From Lentisphaeria bacterium (GTDB taxonomy: Bacteria; Verrucomicrobiota; Lentisphaeria; Victivallales; Victivallaceae): DNA of 53,213 bases. Position 1 is the stretch's first letter; each line of letters starts with the position of its first letter. The translations under genes were made by a program, and so were the position numbers. The stretch spans positions 1-53,213 of the forward strand of contig CAAGDG010000158.1 of assembly GCA_900768515.1 (NCBI GenBank). Direction: 5' to 3'. The notes beneath the pieces were generated by a model, which saw only the letters and a program-made list of their open reading frames with translations, had not been told where the DNA came from and did no database searches. This document shows, piece after piece, positions 35,427 through 45,200 of the stretch.

Positions 35427-36305
35427 ATGGCCGGCGGCAGAGAGGTTCCGATCGTGCGGTTGACGTCGAACCGCTTCTGGAGCGAAGATTTTCATTTCAG
35501 CATTTTCACCGTGCGGCACAATCCGGCGAGCTACCCCTTTCTGTACTGCCGAAACTTCTGGAAGATCATCTACATCCTCTCCGGAGGCGGGGAGGAGGTC
35601 ATCGACGGAACCGCCTACGAACTTGAACCGGATACGCTTTTCGTGATCCATCCCGACGACGTGACCCGCTTCGATATTCATGGATCTTCCGAGATCGAGA
35701 TCTGCAACATCATCTTCCTGCCGGAGCTGATCGAGTTCGGCTCTCCGCTGCTGGCCGCCCATCCTGAATTCATGCGGATTTTCGAACCCCGGAGGAAGGA
35801 GTTCGATCCCGAACAGCGCAAACGGCTCTACATCCAGAAGGCCGACCGCAGCATCGCCGCGCTGATCCGGTCGATGCTGCTGGAGTTCAACCAGGCGCGG
35901 GTCAACTATCAGTCGATCATCCGGCTGCAGCTGCTCGAACTGCTCTGCCGGATCGCCCGCCAGAGCGAGCGCAAAATCCGCCGCAGCCACGGCAAGGCGG
36001 TTGCGGAACAGGCCGACGAGCTGATCCGCGAGGAATATCGCGAGCCGCTGGAGATCGCTTCGCTCGCCGCCCGCTGCGGGGTCAGCCGCCAGTACCTCTA
36101 CCGGGTCTTCATCCGGACTTTCGGCGTCTCTCCGGGGGACGCTTTGCGCAACCGGCGGCTGAACGCCGCCTACCGCGAACTGATCGAACACCCGGAGTGC
36201 AGCGCTTCCGAGATCTGCTACCGTTGCGGATTCAATGATCTGAGCTACTTCTACCGCGCTTTCCGGGCCCGTTTCGGTTGCGCGCCCGGTCAACTGCGGG
36301 GCTGA
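35427..36305 (+). CDS. AraC-family transcriptional regulator with cupin-like sensor
   Basis: The 292-residue protein has an N-terminal cupin-type sensor (WKIIYILSGGGEEVIDG, then LEPDTLFVIHPDDVTRF) and a C-terminal pair of helix-turn-helix motifs from about 190. The first is IASLAARCGVSRQYLYRVF; the second carries the family signature ICYRCGFNDLSYFYRAFRARFG. Such regulators bind a sugar or similar ligand and activate neighbouring catabolic genes. A purine-rich GGGGGAAGGAAA precedes the ATG. It diverges from ddhA and lies just upstream of a carbohydrate operon on the same strand, its likely target. Confidence 0.92.
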   Translation: MAGGREVPIVRLTSNRFWSEDFHFSIFTVRHNPASYPFLYCRNFWKIIYILSGGGEEVIDGTAYELEPDTLFVIHPDDVTRFDIHGSSEIEICNIIFLPELIEFGSPLLAAHPEFMRIFEPRRKEFDPEQRKRLYIQKADRSIAALIRSMLLEFNQARVNYQSIIRLQLLELLCRIARQSERKIRRSHGKAVAEQADELIREEYREPLEIASLAARCGVSRQYLYRVFIRTFGVSPGDALRNRRLNAAYRELIEHPECSASEICYRCGFNDLSYFYRAFRARFGCAPGQLRG

Positions 36306-36479
36306 GGATTTCCGCCGGTCCTTACTCCTCACAATTTCGGAATTCCGCGGGAATCTGAATTTTTTTTTGGACTTATGTAACCTTTTCTGGAAAACCTTCC
36401 GCTTTCGTGCCGCAGTCCAAGTTCCGGAATGGTTTTTCACTATAATTAAAAATGTCAACCCATGTTGCGGAGGAGCGCT
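36306..36479 (+). promoter_or_regulatory. Regulatory gap before the carbohydrate operon
   Basis: The region holds a 10-bp palindrome CGGAATTCCG at 36338-36347, a run of nine T or more near 36360, and a perfect TATAAT at 36441-36446. No good -35 lies 15-19 bases upstream of it, as expected for an activator-dependent promoter. The AraC regulator encoded upstream is the obvious candidate activator. Confidence 0.5.
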
Positions 36480-38927
36480 ATGCAGCTGAAAAACGTGACG
36501 CTCGAATTGAGTGCAAAACCTTTCTACGACGACAGTGACGGCGAACTTCGCCGCGTTTCCCGGAAGATGTTTGAACAATGGCGGTCGCTGACCGACCGCG
36601 CCGATCTCGTTTCGGTGATGCTCTGGATCGCCGACGGCAGCGAAATCCTCGAATATACCGGGGATCTTGACGCCCCCCTGGAGTGGGACTACTGGTGCGG
36701 GGTGGCCAATCCGAATCCGAATCCTCCGGCCGGACTCTCGGCGCGGGCGTGGCGCAACACCCATCTGCGCCCGGTCCGCTACCGTCCCGGCGCCGCTCCC
36801 CGCACCTACCGCTGGCTGCGGCGGCTGATCGAGGTGCTGCGCGAAACCGGAAGTGCGGTCACCGGAAAACCGATCCGGATCGGCGCGACTTTCGACAACG
36901 GTCCCGAGTTCGCAATTTCCGATTTCAAGTACCGGCGCCACCCCGAGATTGCGCAGGCGCACACCCTCTATCCGCACAGTTTTGTCGTCTGCAGTTCGAC
37001 GCTGCACGCCGATGCGCGCGCTTACGCCGGATATCCCGGCGGCATTCCGGAGGGAACCTCGCTCGGCGAGTTTCTGGGGCGCCAGTTCCGCTGTTTCGCC
37101 CGCGACCTCGGGTACGACTACATCTGGCTCTCCAACGGAATGGGCTTCGGGGCGGAGACCTGGGGAATCACCGGAACTTTGTTCGACAAGCGCTCCTTCC
37201 ATCCCGAACGGGTTCCGGAGGCGGTCGAAACCATGCTGCGGTTCTGGCGGGATTTCCGCCGCGAACTGCCCGGCGTCGCGATCGAAACCCGGGGGAGCAA
37301 CTATTCGGCCGGGCTGGAGATGGCGACCGACGGCTGTCCGCTGCGGCGGATCTACACCGATTTCGACATTGCGCCGCCGGTCAACTCCCCGTGGGCTGCG
37401 CTCAACTACAACACCGGCGTCGAACTGGCGGCCTGGATGAGCCATATCGCGGAGGCGCCGGACGGCCGGTTCCCCTTCCGGTTCTACGTGCACGACCCCT
37501 GGTTCCGCAACAGTCCCTGGCTGGACCGCTACGGGCGTGAGCCGTGGGATATCTATCTGCCGCTTTCGATCGGCCGGGTCAACGGCGGCGGCGCGGTTGA
37601 AGTTCCCTCGTCCGTTTCGATTCTCTCGGTTGACGACTCCGACGGCAGGATGCCCGATCAGGTTCCGCTGGAAGTGATTCCGCACCTCCTGCACGCGCTC
37701 GATACCGCGCCGGACCGGATCGCGCCCCTGCTCTGGGTCTACCCCTTCGAGGAGTACGACCGGGCGGTTGCCGGTTCCGGCGCCGGGGCGCGTCCGGCGC
37801 CGATCTTCTGCGAGGAGTGGTATCTCGGAGCGGCGATCCAGTGCGGATTGCCGCTCAACACGGTGATCTCCACCGGCAATTTCCGTGCGCTGGCCGCGAC
37901 GGCTCCGGAGAGGTTCGCGGGGGTGGTTCTGACGGTTCCGGTCTCGGGGGTGAACGGGGAGACTCTTGCTGCGCTGCGGCGGGCGGTCGCAGCCGGCGCG
38001 GAGTGCCTCTTCTACGGACCGGAGGGCGCGGCGGATCCGGAGCTGCGCCGCTGGATCGGCATCGAACTTGCGGAACCGCTCCGCGGCGAAGTCTCGGTCC
38101 GGCTGGCGATGGAGCCGGACCGGTGCCGGACCGGGCAGCCCGTCTTCCAGGTGCCGGTGGTGGAACAGTTCAACGCGGGCGGGCTTGCCGCCGTCGCGGG
38201 GCCGGAGGTCGATCTGCTGGCCGTGGCGGAGCAGGGGAGGGAGAGCCGGCTTCTGGCTTCGGTCCGGACGCTGGAGAACGGTTCGCGGATCGGCTTTGTT
38301 CGGGCGCTGATCCCCTGCAATCCGGAGGTTCGCCCCGGGCGGGAGCTCAATCTTCTGGGCGCGGACCGGGCATTCCCATCCGAACGGCTGATGCGCCTGG
38401 CGCTGGCCGCCTTCGGCTGGAAGTTCCGGTTCACGGGATTCGAGCCGGCGACGCTGCTGCCGCGCTGCAACCTGTCGCGGCATGACAATGCGTTTTTCTT
38501 CGCCGTTTTCGCGCCGGACACCAGCTGCGAAATGAGAATCGCAACCCCGCTCGGTGCGCCGGTTCTGACCGAACAGGAGACGCTGGTGGAGGAGGGGTGC
38601 GCCGTCTGGCATCCCGGCAAATGCGTGCGGCGTGAATGCCGCTGCTTCGTGCGGCAGCGCGAAACGTCGGTGGTCGGCTGCAAGATCGGAACGCCCTCCT
38701 ATCCCGGCGTGACCGCCCGGCGGTTCTACTCCGGATTGCGGGACGCCGAGGTTCGGATTTTTGTGCCGGAAACTTTTGAAACCAGTTTCGAGGCGGTCAA
38801 CACGCCGCCGGAGGAGCAGTGGAATCTGCTCTGCGAGAATCTGCTGCCGGTCGAGTGGGAGGATTCTCCCTTCGGACGCTGTGCCGTGGTGCGGCATGTG
38901 ACCGGACTGCTGCGGGTCGCCTGGTAG
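36480..38927 (+). CDS. Large protein of unknown family, probable glycosidase-like TIM barrel plus GATase-like domain
   Basis: The 815-residue protein has no signal peptide. The N-terminal half (about 20-430) has TIM-barrel character with many Trp and Tyr residues, including LWIADGSEILEY, GYDYIWLSNGMGFGAETWG and YVHDPWFRNSPWLDRYG. Residues of about 440-570 resemble the GATase-like trimerisation domain of GH42 enzymes (FCEEWYLGAAIQCG, then VVLTVPVSGVNGETLAALRRAVAAGAECLFYG). A beta-rich C-terminus follows. I could not assign catalytic glutamates. GGAGG lies six bases before the ATG at 36480, preferred over the ATG at 36462. It is first in an AraC-linked operon with an isomerase and esterase, so intracellular glycan or glycoside breakdown is the likely role. 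Confidence 0.75.
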   Translation: MQLKNVTLELSAKPFYDDSDGELRRVSRKMFEQWRSLTDRADLVSVMLWIADGSEILEYTGDLDAPLEWDYWCGVANPNPNPPAGLSARAWRNTHLRPVRYRPGAAPRTYRWLRRLIEVLRETGSAVTGKPIRIGATFDNGPEFAISDFKYRRHPEIAQAHTLYPHSFVVCSSTLHADARAYAGYPGGIPEGTSLGEFLGRQFRCFARDLGYDYIWLSNGMGFGAETWGITGTLFDKRSFHPERVPEAVETMLRFWRDFRRELPGVAIETRGSNYSAGLEMATDGCPLRRIYTDFDIAPPVNSPWAALNYNTGVELAAWMSHIAEAPDGRFPFRFYVHDPWFRNSPWLDRYGREPWDIYLPLSIGRVNGGGAVEVPSSVSILSVDDSDGRMPDQVPLEVIPHLLHALDTAPDRIAPLLWVYPFEEYDRAVAGSGAGARPAPIFCEEWYLGAAIQCGLPLNTVISTGNFRALAATAPERFAGVVLTVPVSGVNGETLAALRRAVAAGAECLFYGPEGAADPELRRWIGIELAEPLRGEVSVRLAMEPDRCRTGQPVFQVPVVEQFNAGGLAAVAGPEVDLLAVAEQGRESRLLASVRTLENGSRIGFVRALIPCNPEVRPGRELNLLGADRAFPSERLMRLALAAFGWKFRFTGFEPATLLPRCNLSRHDNAFFFAVFAPDTSCEMRIATPLGAPVLTEQETLVEEGCAVWHPGKCVRRECRCFVRQRETSVVGCKIGTPSYPGVTARRFYSGLRDAEVRIFVPETFETSFEAVNTPPEEQWNLLCENLLPVEWEDSPFGRCAVVRHVTGLLRVAW

Positions 38928-38939
38928 GAGGATATGGAA

Positions 38940-40424
38940 ATGGAAGAACCGAAACTGCTGATTCCGCGGCGCAAGCCGCTCGCCGCCACGGTCGGCGTGA
39001 TGTCGATCGGACTGGATACCTACTGGGACCAGTTCCCCGGACTGCTTGAGGAGATGCGCCGCAAAAGCGCCCGGCTCCGGGAGAAACTGGAGTTTCATCA
39101 GGTGACGGTCCGCGACTTCGGTATGATCGACCGGGCGGAGAAGGCCTACGCCGCATTGCCCGAGATCCAGGCGGCCGATCTTGATGTGCTCTTCGTGGAT
39201 ATGGTCACCTACGGGACCAGCGCAACCTTCGGCGTGATCGCCCGGGCGCTCTCGATTCCGGTGGTTCTGGTTGCGCTTCAGCCGCAGGCGGCGATGGATT
39301 ATCCGAATGGAACCACGTTTCTGCAGCTCAGCAACGACGACCTCTGCGCGGTGCCGGAGTTCACCGGCGTCGCGTTGCGGATGGGACGGCCGGTCTCCGA
39401 CCTGATCATCGGGATGCTCGACGGCGACCCCGTCGCCGATGCCGCTCTTGCCGAGTGGTGCCGGATCGCCCACGTGCGGCACGATCTCTCCCGCGCCCGG
39501 ATCGGTTACATGGGGCGGGTGCTCGACACCATGCTCGACATGCAGACCGATCCGACCGCGCTGACCGCTGCTTTCGGCTGCTGTCCGGTCCCCTGCGAAC
39601 CCGACGAGATCATGCGGGAATTCACGCCTCTGACCGCCGGGGATCCGGCGGTGGAGGCGATGAGCCGGCGGATTCTGGACTTCTTCGACACCCCCGATCC
39701 CGGCTGCGATCCGCTGACCGAACGGCTGACCGCCGCCGACCTCGCGCTGTCGGCCCGCGCCGCGGTGGCGCTGGAGCGGTTCATCGACCGGCGCAACCTC
39801 GACGGGTTCGCCTATTATTACGAAGGCGAACCGGGTTCCGAAATGCGTCGGCTGGTGACCAACTTCATTGTGGGCAATTCGCTTCTGACCGGGGCGGGGT
39901 TCCCGATGTGCGGGGAGTTCGACCTCAAGACCTGCGTGGCGATGCTGATCATGGACCGGCTCGAAGCCGGCGGCAGTTTTGCGGAGTTCCACCCGATCGA
40001 TTTTGAACGCGACACGGTTCTGGTCGGCCACGACGGTCCCCACCATCTGAACATCGCGGATCGTCGTCCGGTGTTGCGCAGCCTCAAAAAATATCACGGC
40101 AAGCCCGGTACCGGCGCCGGGGTTGAATTCAATATCCGGACCGGCCCGATCACCATGCTGAGCATCGGAATAAACGGTTCCGGGAAGTTTCGGTTCATAA
40201 TCGCCGAAGGGGAGTCGGTGCCGGGACCGATTCCGCCGACCGGCAACACCAACACCCACGGCCGCTTCGCGCCCGATGTCCGGACATTTCTCCGGCGCTG
40301 GTGCATGGCGGGGCCGACCCACCATTTCGCGCTGGGCGTCGGCCGCCATGCCCGGAGTCTGGTCCGGATCGCCGATTCGTTCGGTGTGGAGTCGGTCGTG
40401 GTCACGGGAGGGGAGGAGCGATGA
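38940..40424 (+). CDS. L-arabinose/L-fucose isomerase-like protein
   Basis: The 494-residue protein resembles the AraA/FucI fold. Visible landmarks are the ALQPQAAMDYPNG segment, MCGEFDLKTCVAMLIMDRL, GHDGPHHLN and the C-terminal GPTHHFALGVGRHA, which supply the Glu and His residues expected to bind Mn2+. Such enzymes interconvert aldoses and ketoses in the cytoplasm; the true substrate is uncertain and may not be arabinose. AGGAGG lies eight bases before the ATG at 38940; the ATG at 38934 is too close. It follows the preceding gene by 12 bases and overlaps the esterase gene by four. Confidence 0.82.
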   Translation: MEEPKLLIPRRKPLAATVGVMSIGLDTYWDQFPGLLEEMRRKSARLREKLEFHQVTVRDFGMIDRAEKAYAALPEIQAADLDVLFVDMVTYGTSATFGVIARALSIPVVLVALQPQAAMDYPNGTTFLQLSNDDLCAVPEFTGVALRMGRPVSDLIIGMLDGDPVADAALAEWCRIAHVRHDLSRARIGYMGRVLDTMLDMQTDPTALTAAFGCCPVPCEPDEIMREFTPLTAGDPAVEAMSRRILDFFDTPDPGCDPLTERLTAADLALSARAAVALERFIDRRNLDGFAYYYEGEPGSEMRRLVTNFIVGNSLLTGAGFPMCGEFDLKTCVAMLIMDRLEAGGSFAEFHPIDFERDTVLVGHDGPHHLNIADRRPVLRSLKKYHGKPGTGAGVEFNIRTGPITMLSIGINGSGKFRFIIAEGESVPGPIPPTGNTNTHGRFAPDVRTFLRRWCMAGPTHHFALGVGRHARSLVRIADSFGVESVVVTGGEER

Positions 40425-41476
40425 CGGGTGGAAAACTGGGAGTCTGGCTGCTGGGCATCTGCTGCCTGGCGGCGAATGGAGCGGAGCCGGAGATGAACCG
40501 GATTCCGGCGGGCGATGCCCGGCTGGAATATTCCAATTACGTGCGGAAAAACGTCTCAGGCGAGGCGGTCGGTTTCGACCGGGTTCTGCCGCACGGCCGC
40601 AACTACCAGCTGGACAATCCCGGCGTCCGGCTGCGGTTCCGCTGCGATGCGAAGGATCTTCAGGTCGAGCTTGGCTATCTGGAGCGGAACAACCCGGTCC
40701 GGGCCCGGAACGGGGTCGGAGTCTTCCGGATCGACGGCGCCGGGCGCGAAGAGTGGCGTTTCGACCGGCCCGCCCCGGCCGGCCGGGAGCCGGAAATCGT
40801 CACGGTGAAACTGCCGGCCGACGGCGGATTCCACGATTACGAACTGATTCTCCCCTACGGCGACCGGGTCGAGGTGCGCGCGGTGCTGACCGATCCGGCG
40901 GCGCGGTTCGAGCGTCCTGCGGCGCGTCCGGCGAAACGGGTGGTGTTCTACGGGGATTCGGTGACCCACGGTTTCACGGCTTCGCGGATCGACCGCACCT
41001 ACCCGTTTCTGGTCGGGGAGAAGCTCGGCGTGGAAGCGGTGAATCTCGGCCTCGGCGGCATCGGACTGAATCCGGTGGCGGCGAAACAGCTTGCGGAGCT
41101 GCCGATGGATCTGCTGGTCGTGGCGATCGGCGTCAACGACTGGCAGGGGGGACGGCCGCCGGAGGAGTACGCGAAGCGGGCGACGCAGTTCGCGGAGCGG
41201 ATTCACGCCCGCCGTCCGGATCTGCCGCTGGTCTGGATCACTCCGCTCTGGGTGCCGCCGTCGTGGAAGCCGGAAAAGGCGAAGTATGATCTCCCGCTCT
41301 ATGGGGAGGCCGCGGCGCGGGCGCTGCGGGAGCTGCCCGGGGTCCGGGTGGTGGATGGTTCCGCGTTGATCGATCACGATCCGGCTCTGTTCGACCGGGT
41401 GGCGGTTCACCCCAACGACCGCGGCTTCGCGATGATGGCGGAGCGGCTCTCCCGGCAACTGGAAGACTTGAAGTGA
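40421..41476 (+). CDS. Secreted SGNH esterase, CE2-like
   Basis: The 351-residue protein has a short signal peptide (VWLLGICCLAANGAE). A beta-rich N-terminal domain runs to about 170, followed by an SGNH hydrolase domain with GDSVTHGF (Ser180), GLGGIGLN, GVNDW and the final VAVHPND (His330). The usual Asp three residues before the His is replaced by Val. This recalls CE2 acetyl esterases, which combine a jelly-roll with an SGNH domain and use a Ser-His dyad. Deacetylation of plant or host glycan is therefore likely. The four-base ATGA overlap with the isomerase gene fixes the start. Confidence 0.82.
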   Translation: MTGGKLGVWLLGICCLAANGAEPEMNRIPAGDARLEYSNYVRKNVSGEAVGFDRVLPHGRNYQLDNPGVRLRFRCDAKDLQVELGYLERNNPVRARNGVGVFRIDGAGREEWRFDRPAPAGREPEIVTVKLPADGGFHDYELILPYGDRVEVRAVLTDPAARFERPAARPAKRVVFYGDSVTHGFTASRIDRTYPFLVGEKLGVEAVNLGLGGIGLNPVAAKQLAELPMDLLVVAIGVNDWQGGRPPEEYAKRATQFAERIHARRPDLPLVWITPLWVPPSWKPEKAKYDLPLYGEAAARALRELPGVRVVDGSALIDHDPALFDRVAVHPNDRGFAMMAERLSRQLEDLK

Positions 41477-41519
41477 GCGCAACTTTGTACTTTTAACTTG
41501 AAACCAAGGAGGATGGACC

Positions 41520-42236
41520 ATGTCGCAACGCAATCGTTTGTTCACGCTGATCGAGCTGTTGGTGGTGATCGCAATCATCGCGATTCTGGCGTCGATGCTG
41601 CTGCCCGCCCTGAATCAGGCCCGGGCGAAAGCGCATCAGGTCAAGTGCCTTTCGAGTCTGAAATCGATCGGACTGGGACTTGCCATGTACTGCGATTCCT
41701 ATGACGGGGATCTCCCGCCGCTCTTCTACTCCTCCATGAAGCCGCCGTTCGCCCAGGGGGTGATCGTGCAGGCAGCGTTCGGCGGGGGAAAGTACGGCGA
41801 GTTCTTCGGCACCAAGCAGGACGAGGATAACGTGCGCAAAACCAACGCCACCCCGTTCGGCCAGTGTCCCTCGGTTCCGGGCGACGACGCGGCAAACAAG
41901 CACTACATCGGCGACTACGGCGGCAACGCCGGTCACGTATTCGCCTCTTATCCGGTGGATACGGGCGGCGCGGAGCAGCAGCGGAAGATTTCCAACTTCG
42001 AATCGGCTTCTGCGACCATGGCCTTCATGGACTGCCGTTATCAAACCGGACAGTACGCCAACTGGTACCAGTGCTGCACGGAGTGTTCCCGCAAGGGCGG
42101 CGGTCAGAATACCGTCGCCTGGCGCCACAATGACGGATCGAACATGGTGATGCTCGACGGTTCCGGAAAATGGATGAAAGTGACCGCGATCAAAGCCAAC
42201 ATCGACAATCTTTTCGGGTGCCCCGAGGCGGATTGA
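41520..42236 (+). CDS. Pseudopilin-like protein with H-X9-DG motif inside a carbohydrate operon
   Basis: The 238-residue protein begins with a short leader and FTLIELLVVIAIIAILASMLLPALNQARAKA. It ends with WRHNDGSNMVMLDGSG, an exact H-X9-DG motif. The residue before the prepilin cut is Leu, not Gly. A near-perfect AAGGAGGA precedes the ATG. It sits 43 bases after the esterase gene and 23 bases before a large LamG/TIM-barrel gene, all in one direction, with no terminator between. Members of this family are numerous in PVC genomes; a surface scaffold or substrate-handling role is inferred from context. Confidence 0.88.
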   Translation: MSQRNRLFTLIELLVVIAIIAILASMLLPALNQARAKAHQVKCLSSLKSIGLGLAMYCDSYDGDLPPLFYSSMKPPFAQGVIVQAAFGGGKYGEFFGTKQDEDNVRKTNATPFGQCPSVPGDDAANKHYIGDYGGNAGHVFASYPVDTGGAEQQRKISNFESASATMAFMDCRYQTGQYANWYQCCTECSRKGGGQNTVAWRHNDGSNMVMLDGSGKWMKVTAIKANIDNLFGCPEAD

Positions 42237-42259
42237 CGCAAGATTCAGTTGAGGAGAAA

Positions 42260-45200
42260 ATGAAGGATATGAAACGATTTTCCGTAGCTTTTTTGTCTCT
42301 TCTGGTCCTGGCCGCCGCAGCCGGTTCGGTCGCGCCGGAGTGGGGGAATCTGAAACTCCTGACCGGAAAGAGCGCGGTTTTCCTGACCGAAAACGACCGC
42401 CGTCCGATCCGGATCACCGTCGAACCCGACCGCGCACTGGCCGCGGCAGTCGTGGTCAGGCCGGAGAAGGAGGGATTTGCACTCGACACCGCCCCGGTCT
42501 TCGAAAAGGGAGCCCGGAAGGTCAACGTCTGTTTCCTGACGATTCCGGAAAAGGAGTTCCCGGCCGCCCGCTATCGGCTGTCGCTGACGGTCGAGGGACC
42601 GAAGGGGAGCGCGCTCGCCCTCTATTTCGAGGGGAAGACTCCGGATGGGAAGCATTTCTACAAGATGAAGCCGGCGACTCTTTCCGGCGCCCGTGAGACC
42701 TTCACCTTCGACGAAGCGGTGCCGCGGAAGATGGAGGAACTGCATCTGCGCTTCGACTTCCTCTCCCCCGGGCTCTACCGCATTTTCGACGCCGGATTTG
42801 AAGCGGTCGACGCTCCGGTTCCGGCTCCGGTTTCGGCGCGGAAGCCCACCGCCCGCAAGCCGGAACTGATCTTTTACGCCCCGTTTGACGGAAACGGCGA
42901 GGCGGTGACCGCCGGCGGCAGGAAGTCGCCGCTCGAGGAGCGCAATACGGTGTATACGGAGGGAATCCGGGGAGGAGCGCTGCGCACCTCGAAGGCGGCG
43001 GGATCGATGCTGCGGTATGCCGTCTCCGGCAATCTGCTGCCGGATGCCGGCACGATTTCGCTCTGGTTCAAGCCGGAGTGGAAGGCGTTTGCGGGAACCT
43101 CCTCCGAGCGGAGCGGGTGGCGGACGCTGCTGACGATGGATCGTCCGGCCAGCCGGCTGGGATCCGGCGCGGTCTGGTTCTGGTGCTGGGGCAATCTGCT
43201 GCGCGGCGACACCAGCGATATGCGTGACGACTACCGGACCTCGTCTCTGATTCTCGAACCGGGCAACTGGCGTCACCTCGCCTTCACCTGGGATGAAAAC
43301 ACCGGGGAAAAACATCTGTACGTCAACGGCCGCCGGGTTGATTCCCGCAAGGACGGGGATTCTCCCCTGCGGCTCCGGTCTGCGGAACCGGCGGCAGCGG
43401 CCGCTCCGATTGAATCGTTCTTTGTGGGCGGGTTCGGGGAGTCGGAACAGGCGGACGGGTTGATCGACGAACTGAAAATCTTTTCCGCGCCGCTTTCCGC
43501 GGAGGCGCTCCGCCGGGAGGCCGGGACCCTGCTGCCGCTGGAACTGGAGGTGCATTCGAACTACCTGCCCGCCGGCGGGGAGTCGCTGCTGGACTTCACG
43601 GTCCTGAACCGCGGTTCCGGACCGGTGCCTGTCCGCTGGCGTTTGCTGGATGCCGGGGGGAGGATCGTGGCGGAGAGCGCGGAGGAAAGTCTGATTCCCC
43701 GCGATGGGTCGAAGCGTTTCCGGGAGGCGGTCGGCGCCCTTGCCGGCGGCCGCCACCGGCTTGAGGTGCCCGGAAACAGCGGTCGGGAAGGAGCCACCAT
43801 CTGGAAGTTCCGGGAGGATTCCCCGTGGAGCGTCCCGGCCGGGGAGCTGAAGCTCGAACCGGTCGACCGGGTGCTGCCGGATCCCGAACTGGGGCCGGAA
43901 CGGTTTCTGGTGATCGGGGAACTCCGCCGGGGAACGCTGGACGGGCGTCCCTACCTGGAGGCGGGCCGGGAGCGCGGCGACCGGTTCGCGGTCCGCTTCC
44001 AGCTGCCGGATGCCGAATCCGCCTACCTGATCGAGTGGGAGTATCCGGACGACGCCAAACGGACCGCCGACATCATCGCCCAGTCGTCGCAGCTCAAAGA
44101 GTCCGAATACGAGCTTCAGACCGGCTATGCCGCCGGCGACGAGTACCGCAACACCGGCAGGATGCTGGTGCAGCGCAACATCTATTTCCCGCGTTCAAAG
44201 GACATTACGCTGGTCTTCATGAGCGCCCGGGCGGACGCCCCGGCCGCGGTGGGGGAGATCCGGATCTTCCGGATCGCCGGCGGACTGCCCGACGCGGCGG
44301 TGAAGCCCGCGGAACCGGTCGACGGCTGGACCCGCACCGTCGGCATCTACTACGAAGACCCCGCGATCAACAACGGCTTCGGGGTCAACGGTACGTCGAT
44401 CGACCAGTTCGAAACCATGGTCGACCGCCTGATCGCCTACATGAAGTACAGCGGACAGAACCTGCTGGCTTATCCGATGGTCTGGTATCACGGATACATC
44501 GGAGAGGAGTACAACCCGCGCAGCCACATTCCGGAGTTCGCCGAGGCGTTCCTGACCAAGTTCGACGCCGCCGGACTGGAGTTCATGGCGACGATGAACC
44601 AGAACAACATCGAGATTCCGCCCGGCATGGTCACCCGGGAGGCCGTCGAATCCGGCGCGCTGCACGACTCCCCGGTGGCGATCTGGGACACCGGAAAGCC
44701 GAATCCCGGCGGCTGGCACGGCACGCCGCCCAATTTCAACATTCTGCACCCCGACGTGCAGAAGGAGGTTCTGGCGAATCTCGACCGGATTCTCAAGGTC
44801 GGCGCCCCGCATCCGTCGTTCAAAGGGGTGGTGCTTCATCTGCCGCGCCATGCGATGCTCTGGTTCGGGGACCTCAAATCCGGATACAACGACTACGCGG
44901 TCGAGGCGTTTGAAAAGGAGACCGGCATCCAGGTCCCGGTCGACCGGAACGATCCGATGCGCGGCCGCCTCTACGCCGAATGGCTGCTCGCCAACGCGCG
45001 GGAACCGTGGATCGACTGGCGCTGCCGGAAGCTTTCGGAGTTCTACCGGATTCTGGCGGAGCGGATCGCCGCTGCGCGCCCCGACCTGCGGCTGGTGATC
45101 AACAGCATGATTCCGGTCCCCGAGATCGGCGCCGCGAACTACACCGCAGCCGATTTCGTGAAAGTCAAGAACCGGGAGGCGGGACTCGATCCCCGGTACT

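Noticed and set aside
35385..40349. 1654-codon minus-strand open frame across the AraC gene and carbohydrate operon
   Set aside because: It has no recognisable domain and crosses known promoters, while the plus strand encodes AraC, the large unknown protein and the isomerase with good ribosome sites.
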